Below are positions 32,505 through 43,615 of a stretch of 64,000 bases of DNA, piece by piece. The translations under genes were made by a program, and so were the position numbers. Each line of letters begins with the position of its first letter. Position 1 is the stretch's first letter. The DNA is from Paraphoma chrysanthemicola (taxonomy: Eukaryota; Ascomycota; Dothideomycetes; Pleosporales; Phaeosphaeriaceae), in the NCBI GenBank assembly GCA_020744225.1, contig JAGMWG010000005.1:434001-498000 (forward strand), given 5' to 3'. Under the pieces are notes generated by a model. That model was given only the letters and a program-made list of their open reading frames with translations. It was not told the DNA's origin and ran no database searches.

Positions 32505-35500
32505 AGTGACAATCAAGTGGCGTGACGAACCAAGAAAGGTATCACCTCTGGCTGCGCAAAGATATCATATCGTCGTCCAGTGTTCAGAATGATACGGGAA
32601 AGAAAAAGACAGAAGTCGAGCCTCGCGCACGCAACAAGCCCAGAGAAGACGCAAAGCTTCGAAACCCTCTCGGCGGGTCACGGCAGTAATGTACGATGCG
32701 AACCCTGTCTGCCCAGACCCAACGATGAGGGGACCCCAGGCTGCGGCAGTCACCACGCGTTTCTTCCGGATGCCATGTGTACGGACCAGTGTAATCTGCG
32801 ACCCACTTTGGCACTTTATCCCCCGGTCCCACGGCCCTTTGTTCAACCGAAAGAGAAGATGAACGGCGCTAGTGTTGCAATTGCCCATGGCAGTCCACGG
32901 CAATACGCCGGTCTGGTGCTAAACGGTGAACATTTGTGAGAGGCGCACTGCTTAGTTGAAACTTAGCATAGCCGGCGGACAATGCACCATTGCGAGGCTT
33001 GCTTCCAAAATTACAAGTCCTAAACTCTGAGAACTGGCTTTACACGGCGAACGCGAAAGCCTTATCATACAGTCGTGCAGTATCTCGTGAAGAATTGTTG
33101 GCGCAAAAAGAGGGGCATGCATGTCACCATCTTGGCCCCTTCCATGGTGCTGATTCAAGCACGACAGATGGAGTAAACGGGTAGAGGGCCGAGCGTCATC
33201 TGACAGTTTTCCACGATCCTGCAAGCCCCGCGGCAGGGCCAGCATGCTCCTTCTGAGATTGAGAGGTCTGAGCTTGATCCATAGAGAGGGTGTGGCGCTT
33301 TCTGGACGTTCGATCGGCTAAAAAGCTGGCTTCTTTGGAAACCTTGCGTTTGGTCCAACACGCGCTGTTGGTGGGAGGCTTGTCGCATGATGCAGCTGCG
33401 AGGTGACAAGCCGGGTGAATACCCTGCAACATCGTGCCCAGGCCGGCTCGCGTTCACAGAGGTGGGTGCTCTTCGCATCAAACGTCGTTGCTTCCGTAAA
33501 GTGCCTCTACAGCTCACCAGCCAGGTTGAGGTTTGCAAGGCGTGACACAATCTCCCCCGAAGTAGTAACGGCGCCTAGGTTCTCCTTTCTCAGGTCCAGC
33601 ATGCCACGGTCGCGTCGCGAAGGCTTGTGCATCACCCATGTCAATCATTCTGACGTTGTTGCTCAAATCCTCGAACGCCCCAGGATTCAGCCAGCTTGGC
33701 CCAAGCGGAGGTAGCGGCTTGACACCCGTTTTAGATCACCAGCCGAACCAGAGGCGCCGGTTCGGCGTTGATTGGATGGTGTCAGGTTCGCGCCGCTTCA
33801 ATGCAGGGCGGGAGATGCACAATGAGCAACGCCGCGCTACGGTTGAAATGTCTCTGAACTCATGGCTATTGATATCGAGATTCCAGAATTCGCTATTAAT
33901 CTATCCGCTGAAGATCCAAACATTAACATGCTGCAGGTTGAGTTGTGCTAGCAATGGTCGGTCCGCCAACTCATATGGAATCGGACATTTCCGAGAAAGC
34001 ACGGAACTCCAAGCGCCGCGTGTTCGTCCTTCGCTGTTCCAGAAGCGAGGTGTACCCCAGGAACGGGTCCTTGGCTGTTCACGGCCATATTGTACTGTGT
34101 AAGGCTATCATGCGACACGATTTCATCTCCAGATTCGAATCTCGACTCCCGTTGTCTCGGCAATTATCTCATGTCGTCATTTTTGCCCCTTCAAGCGATT
34201 CCCATGATGCTGGTGGCTATCACAAAACGATATGCCTTTTCGGCGCTTGCAAGGAATAATACCTGCGGACATGTAATTAAACCTACACACCGAAGCTTTC
34301 GACTCTCGCAGCCTCTTTTCTCAGCTCGTCATAGGCTGCAATCCAGATGTAAATACTAATCATACCCCCACGCAGATCGCAGCGTTTCTGGTTACGAGAA
34401 AATCACACCACGCATTTCAAGGATCAAATACGAGTAAATACACTTCGCAGATCGAAGTATATCCAGTTGCCTGTTGATGGCTCAAACTCATTCTAGATTA
34501 TGCTCACAGCATCGAGCCTCTGCGTATTTTGTTTGTCGTCGATGCATGTCCTTGACTTGATTCGCATCAGTGCTTTCTCCTCCTGGCAAACTGATGGAGC
34601 TTGTCCTGCCACGGTGCAATTATACCATTGAGTATCGCCGAACCAAAACAACATACTATGTACTGCCTACCACTTCTCGCAATTCGAGCATTAAGTCACC
34701 ATCCAATTCGCTCAGTGATGTCGCATGGCAACCAGAGGCCTCGTCCAAAGCTTCCACACAGCTTCAATACCATGACATTCAGCTCACGTACTATACTCAT
34801 CATTACATACCAAACTAATGGGAAATAGTCCCTTCTAGCACGCTCTTAAGCTCAAAGACCAAAAGCCCGAGATGCCTTCCCGTAAATGTCCCCCAGACGG
34901 GCTGTAAACTCAGTGACGCGTCGAAAGCCCACCACAAATTCCCACTACCCAAATAGCCGGCACTCGTTCTCATTGCATCGAGGATTGACCCAAGCGACAG
35001 GCGCGACCCGTTCCCACAACCATGATTATGGGCCTTGCGAGGCGTACCGCTTTTCCAACAGCAAGGGCTGCCCTTTGTGAGCCTCAGTGCATCAATGGAC
35101 ACGAATAATGCGACAAATATCTCAATTTACGTGTGCCTAGATAGAACCCGTGGCATTGGAAGATAAGGGGTACCCTTTATTTGGACCAATGTGCTGGAAT
35201 CCCTATCTTAGGCCCCTTGAGAAATCCCTTCTGAACTCATAGTCGGGACGAGAGTGTTTTGCTGGATCGGCTCGGTGCGGGAACTCCATCACAACCCGTA
35301 TCCTCTACACTGGGTCATCGCCATTCTCGATCTGCACAAGCCATGATAGAGGGATAATATGCAATCAGCGTCATCGATTGTGCTACATACTAGCTTGCGT
35401 CCTTGCATCAGCGTGCCAGAGGTCATCCCACGACCAACAATCTACAAAACCAACCGGATAATAATCGTACATGTAGGCGAGCGGGTATGGGTGAGTCTTT

Positions 35501-35663
35501 GCTCAAAAAATGCCACTCGCGCCCAAAGTGTGTGCGACACAAAACTCCAGTCACCAATCTTTCTTAACAAAGCAAATCGCCTCCCCGATAGTGCGCCATC
35601 AAAGGGTTCCTCCCCTATTGGCCCCTACATTCCTGTTCCGATGCCCTAGTAGTAACCGATCTG
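32505..35663. other. Gene-poor stretch, about 3.2 kb
   Basis: No open frame here exceeds about 155 codons with any recognisable motif, on either strand. The right part (about 34300-34850) is AT-richer. It contains the receptor promoter on the left and the 3' flank of the YTA7-like gene on the right. The rest may hold non-coding RNA or decayed sequence; nothing decides between these. Confidence 0.5.
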
Positions 35664-38600
35664 CTAGTTGTGCTGTGTACGAGAATAGAACCCTTCTTCT
35701 TGTGTTCCAAAAGGCGTTGGCCGCGATACGACGGGTCCTTGTGCGCTCGTGTACTGCGTCTCGGGTTCTGGCGTTTCTTGACTGTAGCGCAGGATTTGCT
35801 GCATGATCTCGATGTCTCGGATTATTTCATTGAATGCATCCTGCACCTTGTGCAACACGACGTTGCGGTTGTAGTCTTTGCGGTGACGCCAGATGGCATC
35901 CATAAGAGCTGCGTTGATTTGCTCAAGCTGTTCAAGCGAACAGCCTGATGTCTTGTAGACGAGCATCTGATGCAGAGCGGTGAGCTGCGTTTCGTCGAGA
36001 ATGAGTTGCGGCTTTGGCTCTTCGTCGTTGAGAATGGCACCCAAATTCGATGTATGTCGTGGGGGAGCCGGCGCGGCCATCGCGTGAGGCGGTTGTGAAG
36101 ACTGTGACGGGTCTGAATTGGACGGCTGACTGCTCGCATATTGCCCTTCTATAATTGGCACGTGGTCAGTTTCAGGCTCTGGTGAGAGGCGAGGAGAGAG
36201 ATTAAATCGGTGCTGGAAAAGGGTGGGCGAACCTTGCGTATCAGGAATCTGGGATCCGCCTGCCGGAGGCACCATCTCCTGGAAGTCGGGAAGACCAGCT
36301 GGAACAGCACCATTACTACTTTGCGTGTTCGATTTGACATCGGAGGAGCGGTTTGATGTCTTCTGACCAGACGTCGTCGTCGACGCACTGTTGTGGTAAT
36401 CGTTTGGATGTGAGTTCGGTAGCATGAATGTTCGTCCTGACGCTTGTGATTTTTGTGTCTGCGTTGCTTGCGTGTCAATCCTGCTCGGTGTTTGGAACTG
36501 GAAATCGTGCTGTGTATTTGCATTCAAATCTTGGCTATCCGTCATATGTGTGTCGTCGTCTTGTCGTGAAGGGACAGTGGACCCATTTTGGTGGCTGTGT
36601 TGTGCCCCATCGTCCTCACCACTGACACCGTTCGAGAGTGCAGCTGTGGGTGGTGGTCGCAAAGGTGTCACTGGTGGCATACCCGAGCGTCCTGGCACAG
36701 GCTCGCCAAGTATGATGGGTCCCGACGTTTCCGTGGTCCCAAGTGACTGCTCGGGTGGAACAGCTGCAATCTCCTTGGTCGTTTCCTGGCCCTCGGCTTG
36801 GGCCTTCTGCTGCTTCTCCTTGGCCTTGCGCTCTCTCTCCAATTCTCGCTGGTAGAGGGCTTCAGCTTCCTGAAGTAGTCCCGGATTCTGGACCCCGAAG
36901 AAGGTTTCGATGTCGACTTCGACGTTTGTGACCATTTCATTGCCCTTCAGCGTTCGCTCCGCATCTCCGATGGTTCGTGCATCCTTGGCGAGCGTTTTGA
37001 TGTCGAATAGAAAATCCTTAGGACGCTTGTAGTAACCGTTGGAAAGGCGCTTCTCAATGTTGACGAGATCGAGGTTGTAATACTTGTTGCCACTATCAAC
37101 GTGAAGTAACACGTCCACACCCTTGGAATCCTTGGAAAACTCCCATGGTCGCACTACGCCTTGCTCCTGTTGTTGCTCGGGGTCGAGATCCGTCCTGAAA
37201 TGCTCAGGGTCTTGCTCATCAAGGAGATAGGCGTACCAGCTCTCTTCGAGGACCGGTTTGAAGAATTTCCTATACGACCTCTTCAATTGGTCCATGATGG
37301 GCTGTATGACCATCTTGACCTTGTTCAAGGTCATCCTGTCTTGCTTCTTCTGCAACTTCTCGCGAGCAACGAGTTCCTTGGGGTCTACGACCGGAGCAAC
37401 TATCGGAGCATGCTCCAACTGAGGCAGTATGCGCTTCTTCCTGTTGTCGGGATCGGGAAAGTCGGCCGGAGACATACGAATGTAGTGACTGATGTTGTTG
37501 AAAAATTCAGCACGTCCTTCTTTCTCTGGACGCTGGAGCTTGTACTCGTTGTTTTGTGAGAATCCGAACAGGTCCATCATCATCTGTTTATCAGGTCTTT
37601 CGCCCTCATCAAGCATTTCCATTACACCCAACAGCATGATTGGCTCATTTGCGCCAACGCTCCGCAGCAGGAGTTTGAATGTCTTGATCGCTGTTGAAGG
37701 TAGTGTCTGATACCAGACGTCCACAGAGGGAATATAGATAACACTGGGCTTATGTCGTCTGACCTCTGTGAACAATTGAGTAATAGCTGCCTCTGCGGTC
37801 CGCGTGGGATCTTCCAGAATGGTCGGCAGGTCGAACGACTGCACATGCAGCCCCTCGATCTTGTTCAACAAAGCAGCTCCGAGGTACTGTTGGCCCATCC
37901 CCTGCAGGCCACTAATCAGCAGACGAGGTCGGAAGATTCGACTGCTCTCGAAGTTGCGCATGGTCGCTTCGCGCTCGAAGCCTTTCTCGTCTTCTCGATC
38001 ATCATACTCTGCTTCTTCTAGAGCGGTAAGCTTCTTCCTTCTTGGCAAAAGCTCATCAATGCGGGAGATGATCTCAGCCAATGGCTTGCGCAGTAGCGGC
38101 TCAAGATCTTTGGCAAGAGGCGCTGCACTCGCAGTGACTGTTCGCTGAGAAGATGGTACCATCTTGTTGACCGATATCATAAAGTCCTTAGCGAGGACCT
38201 TGATGTTGGCAGGATCAATCAGAAGCTTCCTCTCGGAAGTGTAGATTTGCGGGAAGGTGCCCTGAACGGCATTTAATGCCGCCTCTGTGCAGAGCGCTCG
38301 GAGGTCAGCACCACCGTAGCCCTTGGTCAATTCTGCTAGCGAATCCTTCATCTCAGGCTTAAGCGGCGGATCCCAGTTCTTGGTGTGAATATCGAGGATT
38401 TGGCGTCTACCTTCTACACTCGGAAGAGGAAAATAGAATTCTCGGTCAAACCGACCAGGACGGCGGAGAGCTGGGTCCACCGAATCAGGACGATTGGTTG
38501 CGCCGATGACGATGACTTGGCCACGTCCATCCATGCCGTCCATGAGCGCTAGGAGAGTCGCGACAATGGAAGCATGGATCTGCTCTTGCTTGCTTGATCG

Positions 38601-40676
38601 CACAGGGGCCAGTCCGTCAATCTCGTCGAAAAAGATGATACTTGGCTGAGTTTTTCGTGCTTCTTCGAAAAGGAGCCGAAGCTGTCGCTCGGCTTCACCA
38701 ACCCATTTGCTGAGTGCATCGGCACCCTTACGCATGTAAAATGTGACCTTTTGCCCGTGGTTGCTGACACTGGACGCCAGAGCACGAGCGAGCAGAGTCT
38801 TACCAGTACCTGGAGGGCCATGGAAAAGAACTCCACGGGGAGGTGTAATCTTGAAGCGCTGAAAGACTTCAGGGTAAAGCAAGGGTAGCATGACCATCTC
38901 CTTGAGTTTGTTGATATGGTCGTCGAGACCTCCAACGCCATCGAAGTTGACGTTAGGATCGACTCCGAGGGGATCGGAATCTGCAAGAGCCTTTTTGTCC
39001 TTGACCTTCCCAAGGTTAGCTGGGCCTCCACCACCGCCACCCGCTTGCTGAGGGTCGGCATTGTGAGTTTGTGGGAAGCCAAAAGTCGGCGCGGTAGCTG
39101 TAGTCGGAGTCATGCCAACCATGCCGCCCAGAGGCTTTGGCATCTTCTGATTCTCCTCATCGCTACTGTCGGAATCGTTACCAATGGCACCATGGCCGGC
39201 CTCAACACCACCGCCAAATGGACCTTGGTTGCTGAAAAGACTGCGGTATCCGGAACGACCGCCCCTCGGTCGCGGTCTGCTGGCAGAAGGAGCGGCATCT
39301 TCATCATCATTTTCGAACACAGCGTTCAATTCAGGGCGCACGACACGGTAGTCGACCCCTTTGTTGCGCGCACGGCGCTGAGGGGCCGTGTCGTATGCGA
39401 GGTCATTGTCTGGATTGCGTCTGTTCAGACGCCGTCTCTTCTTGGACTCGTCCAGCTCTTGGGCCTCGTCAGCAAGCTCATCTGGATCTAGGCCATCTGA
39501 TCCGTCGGACGATGACGCACGTCTGCTCCTTTGGGACTGTCGTGTTCGCCCACGTTGACGTGTAGATCTACGTCCGGAGCCTGAGGCGCTCTCTGACGCC
39601 GAGTCCTTATCTTTTCCATGATCAGAGTCTGAGAGACCCTCTTCCTCTTCCTTCTCGTCTTCAGCCACAGGTTCGAAGTCACTACTTTCGTCTGCTCCCC
39701 TCTTACGCTTGGCTGATCTGGCACGAGTTGACCTGAGACTGCGGCCACCACGCGTGATAGGTCCTTCCTCTTCCGAGTCCTCGGCGGCGCCTTCGTGCTG
39801 CGACTCTTGGATGACGCCTTCCATGCCTTCTTCCTCCTCTTCATCTACCTTTGGCTGAGCTTCTTGAACTGGCGAACTGTCCTTGCTGGCTTGAACTTGC
39901 GTTTTGGAATCGCTCAGAATGGCGTCCAGTGGGCCCGGAGAGTTATCCTCCCCATCGTCTTGAATGATTGATGCCTCTTGCGAAGCTTCCATGATTGCAC
40001 TGGGATGCTGAATTCTGGGCCCCTTGCCGCCCCTAGTCGCGCGTGCAAGGACGGGCTCAGGACTATGTGTGCCTTGGCGCACGATGTTGACATGTTTTCC
40101 GGAATCAGACAGAGCCACGATAGGGGCCTCGATGTCGTGCGAGAGGCGACTACTACGTCGCGTACCAGCCACTTCTGGAGTTCGCCCACGAGCGAGCGAC
40201 TTGCTCCCTGTGCGAGTGCGCAAGTTGCGCTTAGCGTGGTCGGGCATCTTTAACTTTACAATGAGCGACGGCTTCTCGACCTCCTCGATGGACGGCTTCG
40301 CGTGACGGCGCGACGACGGACGCTGTTCCTCTGACTCGGAAGGTGTGTCCTCGATCTCGTCCTCTTCGCTCTCCTCGTACGTGATTTGCTTCTTGGTGGC
40401 GCGGCGCACACTGCGACCGGTCGCCGGGTTGATCTCGGGCTCTTCGGACTCAGAACGATCTGTGAAGGAGTCGTCAGAGACAATTTCGTCGTCGTCGTCG
40501 ACGTCAGAGCCGCCGTATGCGCGTCGCTGGCGCTTGGACGACTTCTTCCTGGCCCCGGGCGTGCCTCGATTGCGACGGCGCTGCGGTGGCGCTCTCTCGG
40601 AGGCGTCGTAGTCGTAGTCGTCGGGGTCGGAGGCGTTCGGGTCGATGTCGAACTTGCGCTTCGCGCGGCTAGACAT
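35664..40676 (-). CDS. YTA7: YTA7/ATAD2-type chromatin AAA ATPase
   Basis: Nuclear AAA+ ATPase of 1670 aa in the Yta7/Abo1/ATAD2 family, which handles histone H3-H4 and nucleosome density. It is one intronless frame. The first 500 residues are acidic and Ser/Arg-rich. AAA1 is intact: Walker A GPPGTGKTLLARAL near residue 620, Walker B IIFFDEIDGL near 680, and sensor/Arg-finger region GATNRPDSVDPALRRPGRFD. AAA2 (from about residue 915) is degenerate, with GLQGMGQQ in place of Walker A. A divergent bromodomain follows (about 1120-1230), containing YYNLDLVNIEKRLSNGYY. A long disordered tail and a C-terminal helical segment complete the protein. Length and order match the family. Confidence 0.95.
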   Translation of the reverse strand: MSSRAKRKFDIDPNASDPDDYDYDASERAPPQRRRNRGTPGARKKSSKRQRRAYGGSDVDDDDEIVSDDSFTDRSESEEPEINPATGRSVRRATKKQITYEESEEDEIEDTPSESEEQRPSSRRHAKPSIEEVEKPSLIVKLKMPDHAKRNLRTRTGSKSLARGRTPEVAGTRRSSRLSHDIEAPIVALSDSGKHVNIVRQGTHSPEPVLARATRGGKGPRIQHPSAIMEASQEASIIQDDGEDNSPGPLDAILSDSKTQVQASKDSSPVQEAQPKVDEEEEEGMEGVIQESQHEGAAEDSEEEGPITRGGRSLRSTRARSAKRKRGADESSDFEPVAEDEKEEEEGLSDSDHGKDKDSASESASGSGRRSTRQRGRTRQSQRSRRASSSDGSDGLDPDELADEAQELDESKKRRRLNRRNPDNDLAYDTAPQRRARNKGVDYRVVRPELNAVFENDDEDAAPSASRPRPRGGRSGYRSLFSNQGPFGGGVEAGHGAIGNDSDSSDEENQKMPKPLGGMVGMTPTTATAPTFGFPQTHNADPQQAGGGGGGPANLGKVKDKKALADSDPLGVDPNVNFDGVGGLDDHINKLKEMVMLPLLYPEVFQRFKITPPRGVLFHGPPGTGKTLLARALASSVSNHGQKVTFYMRKGADALSKWVGEAERQLRLLFEEARKTQPSIIFFDEIDGLAPVRSSKQEQIHASIVATLLALMDGMDGRGQVIVIGATNRPDSVDPALRRPGRFDREFYFPLPSVEGRRQILDIHTKNWDPPLKPEMKDSLAELTKGYGGADLRALCTEAALNAVQGTFPQIYTSERKLLIDPANIKVLAKDFMISVNKMVPSSQRTVTASAAPLAKDLEPLLRKPLAEIISRIDELLPRRKKLTALEEAEYDDREDEKGFEREATMRNFESSRIFRPRLLISGLQGMGQQYLGAALLNKIEGLHVQSFDLPTILEDPTRTAEAAITQLFTEVRRHKPSVIYIPSVDVWYQTLPSTAIKTFKLLLRSVGANEPIMLLGVMEMLDEGERPDKQMMMDLFGFSQNNEYKLQRPEKEGRAEFFNNISHYIRMSPADFPDPDNRKKRILPQLEHAPIVAPVVDPKELVAREKLQKKQDRMTLNKVKMVIQPIMDQLKRSYRKFFKPVLEESWYAYLLDEQDPEHFRTDLDPEQQQEQGVVRPWEFSKDSKGVDVLLHVDSGNKYYNLDLVNIEKRLSNGYYKRPKDFLFDIKTLAKDARTIGDAERTLKGNEMVTNVEVDIETFFGVQNPGLLQEAEALYQRELERERKAKEKQQKAQAEGQETTKEIAAVPPEQSLGTTETSGPIILGEPVPGRSGMPPVTPLRPPPTAALSNGVSGEDDGAQHSHQNGSTVPSRQDDDTHMTDSQDLNANTQHDFQFQTPSRIDTQATQTQKSQASGRTFMLPNSHPNDYHNSASTTTSGQKTSNRSSDVKSNTQSSNGAVPAGLPDFQEMVPPAGGSQIPDTQGSPTLFQHRFNLSPRLSPEPETDHVPIIEGQYASSQPSNSDPSQSSQPPHAMAAPAPPRHTSNLGAILNDEEPKPQLILDETQLTALHQMLVYKTSGCSLEQLEQINAALMDAIWRHRKDYNRNVVLHKVQDAFNEIIRDIEIMQQILRYSQETPEPETQYTSAQGPVVSRPTPFGTQEEGFYSRTQHN

Positions 40677-42430
40677 GGGGAATCGTGGCGGCGAAACGAG
40701 ATGCGGGTCTGCGAGGTAGCTGTGAGTGAATGGGTCTGCGATGCACCGAGTGAGAGCGCACCTACACCGCCTGTGTTCGATTTTCCAACCTCAGAGAAAC
40801 ATCAGCAGCAGACACGAAGGTTCCGGCATGCGCGACGATGCGGATGGTGGAGCGCGCGAAGTTGGTTGTTGGTTGCCCTGGCGTCTGTTGTTGTGGGTCA
40901 ATGTGCAGCAGCCAAACGCACGATGCACGGCCGAAGAAGAATGCGAGAGCAGTGAAGGCGACTGCAAAATGAGATGGATACGTGATGAAGACGGCAGGCT
41001 ACTGGATAGCCAAAACAGGCAGACGTGGTCGAGGGGTGGTTGTGATGGTGTTGGGGCAGAGGGCACTTTCGCGCTGAACCTTGGCGCCGCCAATCAGCGC
41101 GCTGACACAACTATCGCCAATTTCGAGCGCATCATGCCAGCTATAACCACCACAACGAATCTTTGATTTTATCGACTTGGAATTTGAGAAATGGAATAGG
41201 AAAGTTCGAAAACTACTGAACTCATATGTAATTTACGATTTCCGCAAGCTTTCGGGAGTCTTCCGGCACTCCGTGGGCTGTAGTTTTCGATTACATTTTC
41301 TATACCATCGCTCTCGCTGCTGTCGATCAGCTGCAGGTACAGATGCGGCTCAAAAAGCTTAATGCTGTTAGACAGGGCGATGTCATGGATCGATTGTGGG
41401 GAGGCAAACCACGCACGTGCATCCACGTGCGGCAACTCCCTTCCCTCCCGCGATGACTGCCCCTGGCTATGAGAATCCACAACAAATGTAAGAGTAGTGT
41501 TTGGTGTTGAATCTCTTTGTACAGTTGCTGTGATGTTTCGCCCCTTTGCCACACTGTTGGTGTTTGCGTGGTGAAGTGTGCAATTTTTAGTGCGACGAGG
41601 TTTCCATGGTGTAGCGCAGATTCATCCGTCTTTCCGTGCCATTTTTTATATTTTGTAAATGAAGTCTTGGATTGTTGCGCTCGTGGTCGTGTATAGGCTT
41701 GACTAAGCAGCGTGGTGTTGCAGCACTGGAGTTGCCTGCTAACCCCGCTCCACCGCGCCTTCCTGTGTCTGCCGGAACCCTACATCCTCTAATTATGGAA
41801 TATAGGTCTAAGAACAGCCGGGGCATGTCAAAACGTGAAGGTAACCGTATTAATGCATCGCATACAGCAGCTACAAGATCTTCACCGTCTATGGCATTTC
41901 TGTTCACATGGCCGAGGCGTGCGATGGCGTTCAGGGTCACGTTAGCCATCCGCACTCGTCGACTTCCCGTCATTGACGGTCTTGGTCCGATAATTACATC
42001 CATGATACATGCCCATCACTTTACGTGTCGCTTCACTTCGCATTGCAGTGAACTGAACAAATACAATCTGGGTCGCGCCCATGGTCAATACAAAGAGGGC
42101 AAAGGATAGCGCCCAACTGGAGACGTTAATGCCTTGAATGCACAATGCGCGAAGACATTTGCAGAGGCTTTCATAATATCCCGCTCGATGTACATTTAAT
42201 ATACATGATATACTTACAGACCTTACTGCGGGTTCCCCAATATTAGCACAGGGGTGTCACAATGTCTTCGCACATTCTCTGCATCTTTCTCCGCAAGATG
42301 ATACGTAGTCGATCGGCGGCCTGTTTGCCTACCATATCACGCGTCCAAGATGTTGTCAACCCTTGAGTTGTTTTGTCGGCTCCTGAGTCGTATACGAATA
42401 CCTTCAAAAGTGTCTGTCCAGTAATGAAAA
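40677..42430. other. Intergenic, about 1.75 kb
   Basis: The left part is the YTA7 promoter. At 41587-42145 two minus-strand frames overlap, one with a hydrophobic stretch, but neither shows a recognisable domain. An inverted repeat at 42144-42276 lies near the 3' end of the next gene. Confidence 0.45.
42144..42276. repeat. Inverted repeat, 16-bp arms
   Basis: Arms at 42144-42159 and 42261-42276 are reverse complements with one mismatch (AATGCGCGAAGACATT against AATGTGCGAAGACATT), separated by about 101 bp of AT-rich sequence. Confidence 0.75.
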
Positions 42431-43362
42431 TCACTCCTCTGGGAGCAAGCGATCCACAGCTGTGACGACGTTAGCCTCATGATTTCAATTATAGGGATGA
42501 TGCTTTTACCTTTACCGTCCTCTAGTAACCACCCAGTGCAGTCAATCTTCCACTTCTCACCCTGCACTTCCACCTTCGCAATACCAAACCGTAGCACCGC
42601 GAACTTGAACTTCAGGAAGAAGTTGGTCCACTTCTGGTGCACCCATCTAGCCGAGCCTTCCCATATCCTAGGTAGCATTGACATATGGCCAAGATCTTCA
42701 AAGACTCTTTGCCGCCTAAATCTCTCTGCTTCCATCAACTCCTCTACCATAGGGTACGTCTTCTCGCTTATAGTCGCGCCTCCAAGATTCGAGTGTATGA
42801 CCTTCTCTTTAGCCCACGGCGCTGATCGCACCGTCATGCGCAGCTGAATCGGGCCTCCTTGTATACTCGGGATTACTTCAAGGGCGCGGATTCGGTTTGT
42901 AGGCGCTGTGCAGGTATAGCAACCGATAATGATGAGACCGAATCCAACTACAACATACGTAGGGCGTACGAAGAAAGCCAGGTCTTTAAGGTCCTTGACA
43001 TCATCTTGGAACTTGATGGAGTAGGCGCCCGCGCCTATCCACAACGCCGCGGTTCCATAGACTTTGAGATAGTACCATTTGCTTTTCGGTGCCTGATATA
43101 GTAGGACAGGGTGGCGCGACTGGACGACCTGTCGGAGGACGGGGTCATTGTTCACGAAAACGCTTGGTTTTGGTGGAAGGTTACTTTTGTACTGATACTG
43201 GTATCTGCGCAAAGCAGCGGAAGTGAAGGATCGTGTGCTTCGAATGGTGTTGGGATGGAAGAACTGTTCGCGACTTCCGAAGAGTGCGGCGCGCAATGAC
43301 GATGGCAGGCGGAATGACTGGTGGTGCAGAAAGCCGGCGAAACCCCGTGAGACAGGAGCCAT
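42431..43362 (-). CDS. TMEM223-like mitochondrial membrane protein
   Basis: Predicted mitochondrial inner-membrane protein of 293 aa, resembling the conserved fungal TMEM223-like family; function poorly known (animal TMEM223 is reported in cytochrome c oxidase assembly). Exons 43362-42510 and 42459-42431; the 50-nt intron (GTAAAA donor, CGTCACAG acceptor) gives the end EDGKAVDRLLPEE. Without splicing the frame would add an unrelated tail. The N-terminus is Arg/Ser-rich and fits a mitochondrial presequence. Two hydrophobic segments lie about residues 100-118 and 130-155. It shares a short divergent promoter region with PDX1. Confidence 0.78.
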
Positions 43363-43615
43363 TCTAACTCATTATTAGCTCTTTATTTAATTCGCACATT
43401 GTCCGAAAATATCTTACGTGGCAAGAAGAGCTGTAGGTCTACAATCGAGGTTGCACGACCATGCAATAGTCCAATGGGGAAAATGTCGAGATACGGCCCA
43501 AGCTCAGGGTCTCCGCCGAAGCTTAGCTTGCTGCTCAACATTTCAACACCGTCCCACCTGTTCCTTCGCAAACATCACAGGCAGCGCGACCGCTCCACCC
43601 TGCCAATTGGTCTCC
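43363..43615. promoter_or_regulatory. Short bidirectional promoter between two mitochondrial genes
   Basis: Only 253 bp separate the start codons of the TMEM223-like gene and PDX1. Both transcripts must start here, so their promoters overlap. No specific binding site can be assigned by eye. Confidence 0.6.

Noticed and set aside
33638..34102. 154-codon plus-strand frame in the gene-poor stretch
   Set aside because: No domain, signal peptide or splice-linked neighbour is visible.
34125..34165. Possible tRNA B-box (GATTCGAATC)
   Set aside because: No matching A-box or cloverleaf arms at the expected spacing.
41587..42145. Possible small membrane-protein gene on the minus strand
   Set aside because: Two overlapping frames cannot both be real, and neither is recognisable; only one short hydrophobic stretch.
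42337..42509. Unspliced C-terminus of the TMEM223-like protein
   Set aside because: The spliced end VDRLLPEE fits the family; the read-through tail does not.
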